Positions 1 to 6,497 of a DNA stretch of 8,091 nucleotides are shown here, in pieces. Source of the stretch: Chryseobacterium gleum (lineage in GTDB: Bacteria; Bacteroidota; Bacteroidia; Flavobacteriales_D; Crocinitomicaceae); contig CALPSU020000110.1 in NCBI GenBank assembly GCA_943326315.2, forward strand, positions 1 through 8,091, in the 5' to 3' direction. Both the position numbers and the translations under genes were made by a program. How positions within the stretch are numbered: the stretch's first letter is position 1; each line of letters opens with the position of its first letter. The notes below the pieces were generated by a model. The model had not been told where the DNA came from, ran no database searches, and saw only the letters and a list, made by a program, of their open reading frames with translations.

Positions 1-659
1 AAAACCAAGGATTAACACTTCCAGATTTAATCAACGAAGGTAATTTAGGTTTGATAAAAGCTGCTCAAAAATTTGATGAAACTCGTGGATTCAAGTTTAT
101 CTCTTATGCTGTATGGTGGATTCGCCAATCTATACTTCAAGCATTAGCTGAGCAAGCTCGTATTGTTCGTTTACCACTGAATCAAGTTGGTTCTTTGAAT
201 AAAATTAACAAAGCATTTTCTCGATTAGAGCAAGAATTTGAACGTCAACCTTCTGCTGAAGAATTAGCTGAAGCATTAGAAGTTCCAGAGGATAAAATCA
301 AAGAAAGTTTAAGTGTTTCTGGTCGTCACGTTTCAATGGATGCTCCTTTATCTTCAGCTGAAGATGGTGGAACATTGATGGATGTAATGGCAAATCCAGA
401 TTCTCCGAAAGCGGATCATGCTTTAATGGCAGAATCACTTCAAAAAGAAATTGAACGTTCATTAAGTACTTTAACTGATAAAGAAAGAGAAATTATTCGT
501 TTGTTTTTCGGAATTGGAATGAACCACGGTTTAACTTTGGAAGAAATTGGAGCGAAATTTAATTTAACACGTGAGCGTGTAAGACAAATTAAAGAAAAAG
601 CAATCCGAAGATTGAGACACACTTCTCGAAATAAATTACTGAAGGCATATTTAGGCTAA
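1..659 (+). CDS. rpoD: RNA polymerase primary sigma factor RpoD/SigA (3' part)
   Basis: This is the C-terminal part of the housekeeping sigma-70 factor, which directs core RNA polymerase to -33/-7 promoters. The frame is open to the window edge (first whole codon at 3), so the gene starts upstream; 218 residues are visible. Bacteroidota primary sigma factors are about 287 residues, so roughly 70 are missing. Visible are region 2 with the -7-binding block (GFKFISYAVWWIRQSI, then ARIVRLP), region 3 (LNKINKAFSRLEQEF to about KIKESL), and region 4 with the helix-turn-helix (LTLEEIGAKFNLTRERVRQI) and the RRLRH end. A TTG at 51 lies inside region 2 and is not the start. The ending KAYLG* is followed at once by a terminator, so the gene is the last of its transcript. 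The family call is very secure. Confidence 0.97.
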   Translation, partial: NQGLTLPDLINEGNLGLIKAAQKFDETRGFKFISYAVWWIRQSILQALAEQARIVRLPLNQVGSLNKINKAFSRLEQEFERQPSAEELAEALEVPEDKIKESLSVSGRHVSMDAPLSSAEDGGTLMDVMANPDSPKADHALMAESLQKEIERSLSTLTDKEREIIRLFFGIGMNHGLTLEEIGAKFNLTRERVRQIKEKAIRRLRHTSRNKLLKAYLG

Positions 660-662
660 AAT

Positions 663-699
663 AAAAAAGGCTACCAACTTAATGTGGGTAGCCTTTTTT
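663..699 (+). terminator. Intrinsic terminator of rpoD
   Basis: A perfect 13-bp stem (663-675 pairing with 687-699, core GGCTACC/GGTAGCC) closes an 11-nt loop. The stem has an A-run on the left and six T on the right, the classic Rho-independent form. It starts four bases after the rpoD stop codon and separates rpoD from gap. Confidence 0.93.
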
Positions 700-739
700 G
701 CTTTAATCTTTTTTAAATAAGAACATATATTAATATCAA

Positions 740-752
740 AACAAAAACAAAA
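740..752 (+). promoter_or_regulatory. A-rich translation initiation leader of gap
   Basis: The bases before the gap ATG are almost all A, with two C and no Shine-Dalgarno match. A is present at -3, -6, -12 and -13, the positions reported to favour initiation in Flavobacterium, whose ribosomes hide the anti-Shine-Dalgarno tail. It supports the ATG at 753 and fits a highly translated gene. No convincing TAnnTTTG promoter was found between the rpoD terminator and this leader. Confidence 0.55.
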
Positions 753-2204
753 ATGGCAACTGATTTAGGTTACGAAACAGTACTAAAATCTCACGTAGCA
801 AGAGAACGTGCAGCAGTAAAATTAACAAGCAAAGTAGGACAATTGTTGTACGACAAAGGAATAGAATTAGTTCTTTTCCGTAATCACTTAACAGATGTTA
901 CAATATCTGAAATTTTAAATTTACACGAGTATGCTCGTAAAGTTGTAAATAAACCAATTGACATTTTCACAACTTCTGAATTAGCAGAAGAAATATTGAA
1001 ATTAAACTTAGCTCCTTCTAAATTAGACATTGGAAAATTAGCAAGTGAATGGTTAGCAGAACAAGAAAAATACGATAGTAAAGCTGAATTCTTAATTGAA
1101 AAATTATCAAATATTGGTCAATCGGAAGATGAAAGCTCAGAGCCAAGAGATGTGATTTTGTATGGATTTGGTCGTATTGGTCGTTTAGCAGCTCGTGAAT
1201 TAATTAAACAAGCAGGAAAAGGTCAACAATTAAGATTACGTGCAATCGTAACAAGAGGATCTTCAGATAAAGATATTATTAAAAGAGCTGCATTATTAAG
1301 AAATGATTCTGTTCACGGTGCATTCAAAGGATCTGTTGAAGAAGATTTAGAAAATAAAGCTATCATTATCAATGGTCAAATCGTTCAAATGATTGACTCA
1401 AGTAATCCTGAAGATGTTGATTATACAGCTTACGGAATTGATAATGCGTTAGTAATTGATAATACAGGAGTTTTTACAGATCGTGAAGCTTTATCTCGTC
1501 ACTTACAAGCGAAAGGTGTATCTAAAGTTTTATTAACTGCCCCAGGTAAAGAAATTCCAAATATTGTTTATGGTATAAATCAAGAAGAGTTAGACTTAGA
1601 AAATGAAAGTATTTTCTCTGCTGCTTCTTGTACAACAAATGCAATTTCCCCAGTATTGAAAGTTGTTAATGACAAATTAGGCGTTGTTAAAGGACACATC
1701 GAAACTGTTCATGCATATACAAATGACCAAAACTTATTGGACAATATGCATAAAAGTTCTCGTAGAGGTCGTTCAGCTGCGGTAAACATGGTAATAACAT
1801 CTACAGGAGCAGGAGCTGCAGTAACAAAAGTAATTCCTCACTTGAAAGATAAATTGACTGCAAATGCTGTTCGTGTACCTACTCCGAATGGTTCGTTAGC
1901 GATCTTAAGTTTACAAATAGACAAACCAACGACAGTAGATGAAATAAATGCAATATTAAAAGATGCTGCATTAAATGGAGAATTAGTAAATCAAATATAC
2001 TATTCAGTTGATCCTGAATTGGTTTCTTCAGATATTATTGGAAATACATGTTGTTCAGTATTTGATTCAAAAGCGACTATCGTTTCTACAGATGGTTTGA
2101 ATGTAGTTTTATACGCATGGTACGATAATGAGTTTGGATATACAAAACAAGTTATTCGTTTAGCTAAATATGTTGCTCAAGTTAGAAGAGCGATTTATTA
2201 TTAA
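753..2204 (+). CDS. gap: Glyceraldehyde-3-phosphate dehydrogenase, long form
   Basis: Catalyses the phosphorylating oxidation of glyceraldehyde 3-phosphate to 1,3-bisphosphoglycerate in cytoplasmic glycolysis and gluconeogenesis. At 483 residues it is about 150 longer than classical GAPDH (about 335); the extra part is a largely helical N-terminal extension (about 1-132) without a recognised motif. The enzyme core follows: nucleotide-binding GFGRIGR (138-144), catalytic Cys293 in ASCTTN, catalytic His320 in ETVHAYTNDQ, the substrate-binding stretch VRVPTPNG (373-380), and the C-terminal WYDNEFGY (457-463). The Asp after 'AIN' that selects NAD in classical enzymes is replaced (AIVTRG, Thr167-Arg168), and the usual 'IIP' Pro is Ile348, so NADP use is possible. 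Monocistronic: it lies between two terminators. The enzyme family is certain; the cofactor preference is inference. Confidence 0.96.
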   Translation: MATDLGYETVLKSHVARERAAVKLTSKVGQLLYDKGIELVLFRNHLTDVTISEILNLHEYARKVVNKPIDIFTTSELAEEILKLNLAPSKLDIGKLASEWLAEQEKYDSKAEFLIEKLSNIGQSEDESSEPRDVILYGFGRIGRLAARELIKQAGKGQQLRLRAIVTRGSSDKDIIKRAALLRNDSVHGAFKGSVEEDLENKAIIINGQIVQMIDSSNPEDVDYTAYGIDNALVIDNTGVFTDREALSRHLQAKGVSKVLLTAPGKEIPNIVYGINQEELDLENESIFSAASCTTNAISPVLKVVNDKLGVVKGHIETVHAYTNDQNLLDNMHKSSRRGRSAAVNMVITSTGAGAAVTKVIPHLKDKLTANAVRVPTPNGSLAILSLQIDKPTTVDEINAILKDAALNGELVNQIYYSVDPELVSSDIIGNTCCSVFDSKATIVSTDGLNVVLYAWYDNEFGYTKQVIRLAKYVAQVRRAIYY

Positions 2205-2205
2205 T

Positions 2206-2235
2206 TAGATTAAGGTTGAGATTGAGAGATTGAGG
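2206..2235 (+). repeat. Short degenerate TTGAG repeat
   Basis: TTGAG occurs three times within 19 bases (2216-2220, 2222-2226, 2230-2234), just after the gap stop codon and preceded by a related GATTAAG. It lies in the 3' untranslated part of gap, before its terminator. No function can be assigned; it may be simple-sequence noise. Confidence 0.4.
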
Positions 2236-2276
2236 TTTATAACGAAATCAATTAATTAGTTTCAATTTAGAATATT

Positions 2277-2312
2277 AAAAAAGCTCGGAGATTTATTTCT
2301 TCGAGCTTTTTT
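2277..2312. terminator. Bidirectional terminator between gap and the transaldolase gene
   Basis: An 11-bp perfect stem (2277-2287 with 2302-2312, core GCTCG/CGAGC) extends by four more pairs, one a G-T wobble, to leave a loop of about 6 nt. A-runs and T-runs flank both sides, so it can stop transcripts of gap (+) and of the convergent transaldolase gene (-), whose stop codon is only ten bases away. Confidence 0.9.
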
Positions 2313-2322
2313 GATATAAATA

Positions 2323-2982
2323 TCACTTCACATTTCCTTTTGCGTAATCTGCTAAAAACTGTTCTAACCCTAAATCAGTTAATGGATGTTTTGCTAATGC
2401 TTTGATCGAACTCAATGAACCTGTCATTACATCAGAACCAATTTCAGCACAATTTATTATGTGCATTGGGTGTCTTACCGAAGCAGCTAAAATTTCAGTT
2501 TTAAAACAATAGTTATCGAAAATCAATCTAATTTGAGCAATTAAATCTAATCCATTCGTAGACACATCATCTAATCTACCTATAAATGGCGAAACGTAAG
2601 TAGCTCCAGCTTTTGCAGCTAACAAAGCTTGTCCACTCGAAAAAATCAAAGTACAATTTGTTCTAATTCCTTTTTTTGATAAATATTTGATTGCTTTAAT
2701 CCCTTCTAGAATCATAGGGATTTTAACGACAATATTTTTATGAAGTGCTGCAAGCGCCTCTCCTTCACGAATCATTCCTTCAAAATCAATTGAATTGACT
2801 TCTGCACTAACATCTCCATCCACAATATTACAGATAGCAACATAATGTTTCAAAATATTAGCATCTCCAGTAATACCTTCTTTTGCCATTAAAGTTGGAT
2901 TAGTTGTTACACCATCTAATATCCCTAAATCATTTGCTTCTATAATATCGTTTAAATTTGCTGTATCAATAAAAAATTTCAT
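2323..2982 (-). CDS. tal: Transaldolase, short TalC/Fsa-type
   Basis: A 219-residue TIM-barrel class I aldolase of the TalC/MipB/Fsa family, cytoplasmic, expected to move a dihydroxyacetone unit between sugar phosphates in the non-oxidative pentose phosphate pathway. Visible are the FIDTANL start, the GVTTNPTL loop (24-31), the Schiff-base lysine Lys87 in IVVKIPM, and the block TLIFSSGQALLAAKAGA followed by SPFIGRLDD. Two positions that separate transaldolase from fructose-6-phosphate aldolase are both of transaldolase type: Glu61 (Gln in E. coli FsaA) and Phe133 (Tyr131 in FsaA). Automated pipelines may still name it fsa. The ATG start gives the usual family length and has an A-run at -6 to -13 with A at -3. 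It is a single gene, convergent with gap and divergent from the radical SAM gene. Confidence 0.93.
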   Translation of the reverse strand: MKFFIDTANLNDIIEANDLGILDGVTTNPTLMAKEGITGDANILKHYVAICNIVDGDVSAEVNSIDFEGMIREGEALAALHKNIVVKIPMILEGIKAIKYLSKKGIRTNCTLIFSSGQALLAAKAGATYVSPFIGRLDDVSTNGLDLIAQIRLIFDNYCFKTEILAASVRHPMHIINCAEIGSDVMTGSLSSIKALAKHPLTDLGLEQFLADYAKGNVK

Positions 2983-3061
2983 ACTCGTTTTTTTTATAAA
3001 TTTAATTACATAATTGATAATCTCTCTCTCAATTTTGAAGAGTTTTACACATTTTTTAAAT

Positions 3062-3069
3062 CAAACATA
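3062..3069 (-). promoter_or_regulatory. Candidate -7 promoter box of the transaldolase gene
   Basis: Read on the minus strand this is TATGTTTG, an exact match to the Bacteroidota TAnnTTTG box. It would start a transcript near 3055, giving a leader of about 70 nt before the ATG at 2982. The nearest upstream TTTG is only 14 bases away, shorter than the usual spacing of about 19-21, so the -33 part is poor. Confidence 0.4.
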
Positions 3070-3121
3070 TTGAAGTATTTATTCAAAACTGTTTCTTAAT
3101 TTTACAATAAAGATTCGAATT

Positions 3122-5320
3122 TTGAAACAAAAAGTATTTTTCATCACCCCTCCGTTTACTCAACTAAACACCCCCTACCCTGCTACGGCTTATTTAAAAG
3201 GTTTTTTAAATACTAAAAATATTTCATCCTTTCAAACAGACTTGGGAATAGAAGTGATTTTAAAACTTTTTTCGTCAACTGGATTAAAAAAACTTTTCGA
3301 TACAATTGAAATAAAAAATTCGGAATTAAACCCAAATTGTAGAAGAATCGTAAATCTTCAAAATGATTATATTAAATGTATCGATCCAGTTATTTCATTT
3401 TTACACGATAAAAACCCAACCTTAGCCCATTTAATTTGCGAAAGAAATTATCTTCCTGAAGCTTCTAGATTTGAGCAACTAGAGGACCTTGAATGGGCAT
3501 TCGGAACTATGGGGATTAGAGACAAGGCTAGACATTTTGCTACACTATTTTTAGAGGATATTTCTGATTTAATTATTGAAGCAATCGACCCTCATTTTGG
3601 ATTTAGTCGCTACGCAGAAAGACTTGGCAGATCTGCCTCTACTTTTGACGAGCTAAATTCTGCTTTGAACAAAGAAAACACCTATATCGATTCTATATTA
3701 TTGGATTTACTTCGAGAAAAAATTGAAAAGGAGAAACCGACTTTAGTTGCAATTTCAGTTCCTTTTCCTGGAAATTTATATAGCGCTTTCAAATGTGGGC
3801 AATGGCTTAAGTTTAATTATCCAGAAATAAAAATAACCCTTGGCGGAGGTTATGCAAATACAGAATTACGCTCATTAAAAGATACTCGCGTTTTCAACTT
3901 CTTTGATTTTATCACATTGGATGATGGTGAAACGCCAATCTTAAATTTAATTGAACATTTAGAAGAAAAAAGAGAAATTAACGAATTAAAAAGGACATTA
4001 GTTTTAATTAATAATGAAGTTTCTTACATCAATGGTTCCTTAACTCCAGATTTCAAACAGAAAGATGTTGGAACTCCTGACTACTCAGATCTACCTTTAG
4101 ATAAATATCTTTCTGTAATTGAAATTGCAAATCCAATGCACCGATTATGGAGCGATGGTCGATGGAATAAATTAACACTTGCACATGGTTGTTATTGGGG
4201 AAAATGTACTTTTTGTGATATTTCTTTAGATTATATTAAAACATACGAAGCTACAACTGCAAATATTCTGGTAAATAGAATTGAAGAATTGATAGAACAA
4301 ACTGGAAATAATGGTTTTCACTTTGTAGACGAAGCCGCACCTCCTGCATTAATGCGAGAAGTTGCCATTGAAATTATTCGAAGAAATTTAACTGTTGTTT
4401 GGTGGACCAATATTCGCTTCGAAAAAAGCTTTACATACGACTTATGCAAACTTTTGGCTTTTTCAGGATGTATAGCTATTTCTGGAGGCTTAGAAGTTGC
4501 CTCGGATCGCTTACTTCGACTAATAGAAAAAGGAGTTAATGTTGCACAAGTTGCTAAAGTAGCGGATAATTTCACGCAAGCAGGAATCATGGTTCATGCC
4601 TATTTAATGTATGGATTTCCAACACAAACAGAACAAGAAACAAGAGATTCCCTTGAAATTGTTAGACAGTTATTAGAAATTGGAGCTGTACAATCTGGTT
4701 TTTGGCATCAATTTGCAATGACAGCTCATAGTCCAGTAGGATTAAATCCTGAAAAATTTAAGGTAACGAATACAATTCCTGAAATAGGAACTTTTGCAAA
4801 TAACGACTTATATCATTCCGACCCAACAGGATGTGTCCACTCAAATTTTAGTGACGGTTTGAAAAAATCTCTTTTCAATTATATGCATGGAATTGGATTT
4901 GAATTACCACTTCAACAATGGTTTAACTTCAAAATACCGCGAACAATTATTCCGAAAAACTTCATTGAAAAATGTATAGAAATTGACGAAGAAAAAGAAA
5001 TAAAACCGAGTTCAAAAATCTTTTGGTTAAGTAATACTCCTTCAATTCGATATTATACCAAATCTAAAAAAGGAAAAAATCAGAACATGGCTTCGCTTCA
5101 TTTCAGCACGAAGAAAGAAGATGTTGAAATAAATGTAAAAGAAGATTTAGGAAAATGGATTCATGAAATACTTGAAAATATTTCAGTAACTTCTAAAAAC
5201 TCTAAAACTTTTGAAATTTTAGAAAAAAGCTTTAATACTAATAAACTTGGTGACTTCAATATCTTTTGGAAAAGTTTTACTATCGCCCAATTAAGAGATC
5301 ATGGGTTATTAGTTATTTAG
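3122..5320 (+). CDS. B12-binding-type radical SAM protein, function unknown
   Basis: A 732-residue cytoplasmic radical S-adenosylmethionine enzyme; reaction and substrate cannot be told. The N-terminal half resembles a cobalamin-binding Rossmann fold: KVFFITPPFTQLNTPYPATAYLKGFL at the start, a mainly helical insertion (about 45-203), then VAISVPFPGNLYSAF, ITLGGGYAN and DDGETPILNLI (208-277). The DxHxxG cobalamin motif is absent, as in many such proteins. The SAM domain (about 350-540) has the cluster cysteines Cys357, Cys362 and Cys365 (GCYWGKCTFCD, CX4CX2C rather than CX3CX2C), a GGLEVASDRLL strand-helix and YLMYGFPTQTEQET. The tail (about 635-732) ends in LRDHGLLVI and could be a PqqD-like or winged-helix domain. 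The TTG start is chosen because the conserved first strand begins at once, the next Met is residue 130, and an in-frame stop lies at 3071. Single gene, no partner seen. Confidence 0.85.
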   Translation: MKQKVFFITPPFTQLNTPYPATAYLKGFLNTKNISSFQTDLGIEVILKLFSSTGLKKLFDTIEIKNSELNPNCRRIVNLQNDYIKCIDPVISFLHDKNPTLAHLICERNYLPEASRFEQLEDLEWAFGTMGIRDKARHFATLFLEDISDLIIEAIDPHFGFSRYAERLGRSASTFDELNSALNKENTYIDSILLDLLREKIEKEKPTLVAISVPFPGNLYSAFKCGQWLKFNYPEIKITLGGGYANTELRSLKDTRVFNFFDFITLDDGETPILNLIEHLEEKREINELKRTLVLINNEVSYINGSLTPDFKQKDVGTPDYSDLPLDKYLSVIEIANPMHRLWSDGRWNKLTLAHGCYWGKCTFCDISLDYIKTYEATTANILVNRIEELIEQTGNNGFHFVDEAAPPALMREVAIEIIRRNLTVVWWTNIRFEKSFTYDLCKLLAFSGCIAISGGLEVASDRLLRLIEKGVNVAQVAKVADNFTQAGIMVHAYLMYGFPTQTEQETRDSLEIVRQLLEIGAVQSGFWHQFAMTAHSPVGLNPEKFKVTNTIPEIGTFANNDLYHSDPTGCVHSNFSDGLKKSLFNYMHGIGFELPLQQWFNFKIPRTIIPKNFIEKCIEIDEEKEIKPSSKIFWLSNTPSIRYYTKSKKGKNQNMASLHFSTKKEDVEINVKEDLGKWIHEILENISVTSKNSKTFEILEKSFNTNKLGDFNIFWKSFTIAQLRDHGLLVI

Positions 5321-5335
5321 GAATTTTTACATAAT

Positions 5336-5363
5336 AAAAATAGAGGAATAAAAATCTATTCCT
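5336..5363 (-). terminator. Weak minus-strand terminator hairpin
   Basis: A 7-bp stem (5344-5350 with 5357-5363, AGGAATA/TATTCCT) with a 6-nt loop is followed, on the minus strand, by a T-run (5340-5336). In the + direction no T-run follows, so it should act mainly on leftward transcripts. It looks like a decayed copy of the hairpin at 5439-5479. Confidence 0.5.
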
Positions 5364-5398
5364 ATTAAAGTTAATTTAAAACCTAACCCTCAAATGTA
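5336..5398 (-). repeat. Degenerate second copy of the intergenic promoter/terminator element
   Basis: This stretch shares with 5439-5508 the 10-mer AAAATCTATT (5351-5360 and 5451-5460, exactly 100 bases apart), the hairpin arm GAGGAA and the 10-mer AAAACCTAAC (5378-5387 and 5499-5508), all in the same order. It carries a TACATTTG box on the minus strand (5391-5398), with only a TTTA at -33 spacing, and a weaker hairpin. Confidence 0.55.
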
Positions 5399-5432
5399 AG
5401 ACTTGATATCTATTTTAATTAAAAAAGTTTAA

Positions 5433-5525
5433 AACACAAAAAAGAGGAACAAAATCTATTGAATCTTGTTCCTCTTTTTGTAATTCTGCTAAAACTATAA
5501 AACCTAACTTACAACTATGAATTGT
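5433..5525 (-). ncRNA. Candidate small RNA in the radical SAM / metal transporter gap
   Basis: A leftward transcript of roughly 90 nt is predicted from the promoter at 5532-5564 to the hairpin at 5439-5479. On this strand it has no ATG-started frame. Its 3' end is a 14-bp hairpin followed by six T, and it contains the block GTTAGGTTTTATAG (5495-5508), part of which recurs in the neighbouring degenerate copy. It could be an independent small RNA, or the 3' untranslated region of the metal transporter operon, which has no GC-containing terminator of its own directly after its last gene. No known RNA family was recognised. Confidence 0.4.
5439..5479. terminator. Strong bidirectional terminator
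   Basis: A perfect 14-bp stem (5439-5452 with 5466-5479, core GAGGAACAA/TTGTTCCTC) closes a 13-nt loop. It has five T on the right in the + direction and six T in the minus direction. It can end the radical SAM transcript (+), and the metal transporter operon or small RNA transcript (-). Confidence 0.9.
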
Positions 5526-5531
5526 ATGGTA

Positions 5532-5564
5532 CAAATATAGCTATTTAAAAACTAATTATCCAAA
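5532..5564 (-). promoter_or_regulatory. Bacteroidota-type promoter, minus strand
   Basis: On the minus strand, TTTG (5564-5561) is followed after 21 bases by TATATTTG (5539-5532), an exact match to the -33 TTTG / TAnnTTTG -7 pattern with good spacing. The predicted start is near 5525. It lies downstream of the last transporter gene and faces only non-coding sequence, so it would drive the candidate small RNA. Confidence 0.6.
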
Positions 5565-5612
5565 TTTTTAATTCAAAAAAATGTTAAATTTTTCTAATCT
5601 TTTATTTCTGTT

Positions 5613-6497
5613 CTAATAAATAGAATTTTCAATTACTTTTTTTTTGAAAACAGATTCTATTTTTTTAAAAATCAAGATCATGAAAAATATTAATCCCGAA
5701 ACAACAATAATCATAGAACTGACTGACACATCAAAATAAATCGAGAAAAAATAACCTAAAACACATGCTATTGTAGAAGTCAAGCAGGAAGTCCAAAGCA
5801 TAGGGATTAATCTTTCTACTAATAAATAAGCAGTCGCTGGCGGAATAACTAATAAACCTACAACTAATATAGCTCCTACGCTTTCAAAACTCATTACCGT
5901 TGTAACACTTACTAAAGCCATAAATGTATAATGCCAAAAACCAACATTAATCCCCTTTGATTTTGCAAATTCTTCATGAAAAGAGATTAATTGTAAACCT
6001 TTGTAACCAAATACTACAAATAAAACAACTAAACCAAAAACAGGTAATATCATTAACATACTCCTTGTTCCATATAGCCTTCCATCGTAAATAATCTTAT
6101 CCAAAAATGTTGTACCCAGCTCTCCAAACAAAACGCAATCTTGATCTAAATCAGCATTTCCATCTGTAAATAAAGCAATCAAAATAACTCCTAAAGCAAA
6201 CAACCAGGTAAAAGTAATTCCGATTGAAGCATCCTCCTGTAGTTTCAATTTCTTATGAAAAAAATCAATAATAAACGTAGTAAAAACACCAAAAAAAGCA
6301 GCGCCAATTAAAATAAAACTCGAATTAAAATTTGAACTCACTAAATAAGCAATCACAATACCTGGCAAAACACTGTGTGAAATTGCATCTCCTACCATCA
6401 CGACTTTTCGCAACACTAAAAAACAGCCTAAAAGAGAACAGCTCCAAGCAATTAATAAAGCTGTAATCAATGTTAATATATCATTTAATCCAATCAT
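5613..6497 (-). CDS. Metal ion ABC transporter permease (TroD/MntB/ZnuB family)
   Basis: An ABC-3 family inner-membrane permease of 294 residues, the usual family length. With the second permease it forms the channel that imports Mn, Fe or Zn released by a periplasmic or surface metal-binding protein. About eight hydrophobic spans can be drawn (roughly 8-29, 38-54, 60-80, 93-111, 147-167, 190-222, 228-253, 258-277). The family coupling motif GDAISHSVLPGI (36-47) is intact, and DLDQDCVLFGEL (117-128) is typical of Tro/Mnt/Ytg permeases. The tail is basic and cytoplasmic. Its ATG overlaps the stop codon of the upstream fused permease by 4 bp (ATGA), suggesting coupled translation. It is the last gene of the operon. 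The exact metal cannot be told from sequence. Confidence 0.93.
   Translation of the reverse strand: MIGLNDILTLITALLIAWSCSLLGCFLVLRKVVMVGDAISHSVLPGIVIAYLVSSNFNSSFILIGAAFFGVFTTFIIDFFHKKLKLQEDASIGITFTWLFALGVILIALFTDGNADLDQDCVLFGELGTTFLDKIIYDGRLYGTRSMLMILPVFGLVVLFVVFGYKGLQLISFHEEFAKSKGINVGFWHYTFMALVSVTTVMSFESVGAILVVGLLVIPPATAYLLVERLIPMLWTSCLTSTIACVLGYFFSIYFDVSVSSMIIVVSGLIFFMILIFKKIESVFKKKVIENSIY

Noticed and set aside
440..622. Open frame of 60 codons on the minus strand inside rpoD
   Set aside because: It is antisense to the conserved sigma region 4 and has no recognisable motif; a shadow of the real gene.
2244..2263. Imperfect 20-bp palindrome (GAAA...AATTAATT...TTTC) downstream of gap
   Set aside because: Almost all A/T with two central mismatches per arm; expected by chance in such AT-rich DNA and placed after the gene, not at a promoter.
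3097..3104. TAATTTTA as a + strand -7 box for the radical SAM gene
   Set aside because: It differs from TAnnTTTG at the important last G and has no TTTG at suitable distance.
4318..4590. Open frame of 90 codons on the minus strand inside the radical SAM gene
   Set aside because: It lies opposite the conserved SAM barrel and its translation has no family features or leader.
5517..5616. Very short + strand ATG frames (7 and 11 codons) in the intergenic gap, considered as RiPP precursors for the radical SAM protein
   Set aside because: They are too short, have no leader/core layout, and one lies across the minus-strand promoter.
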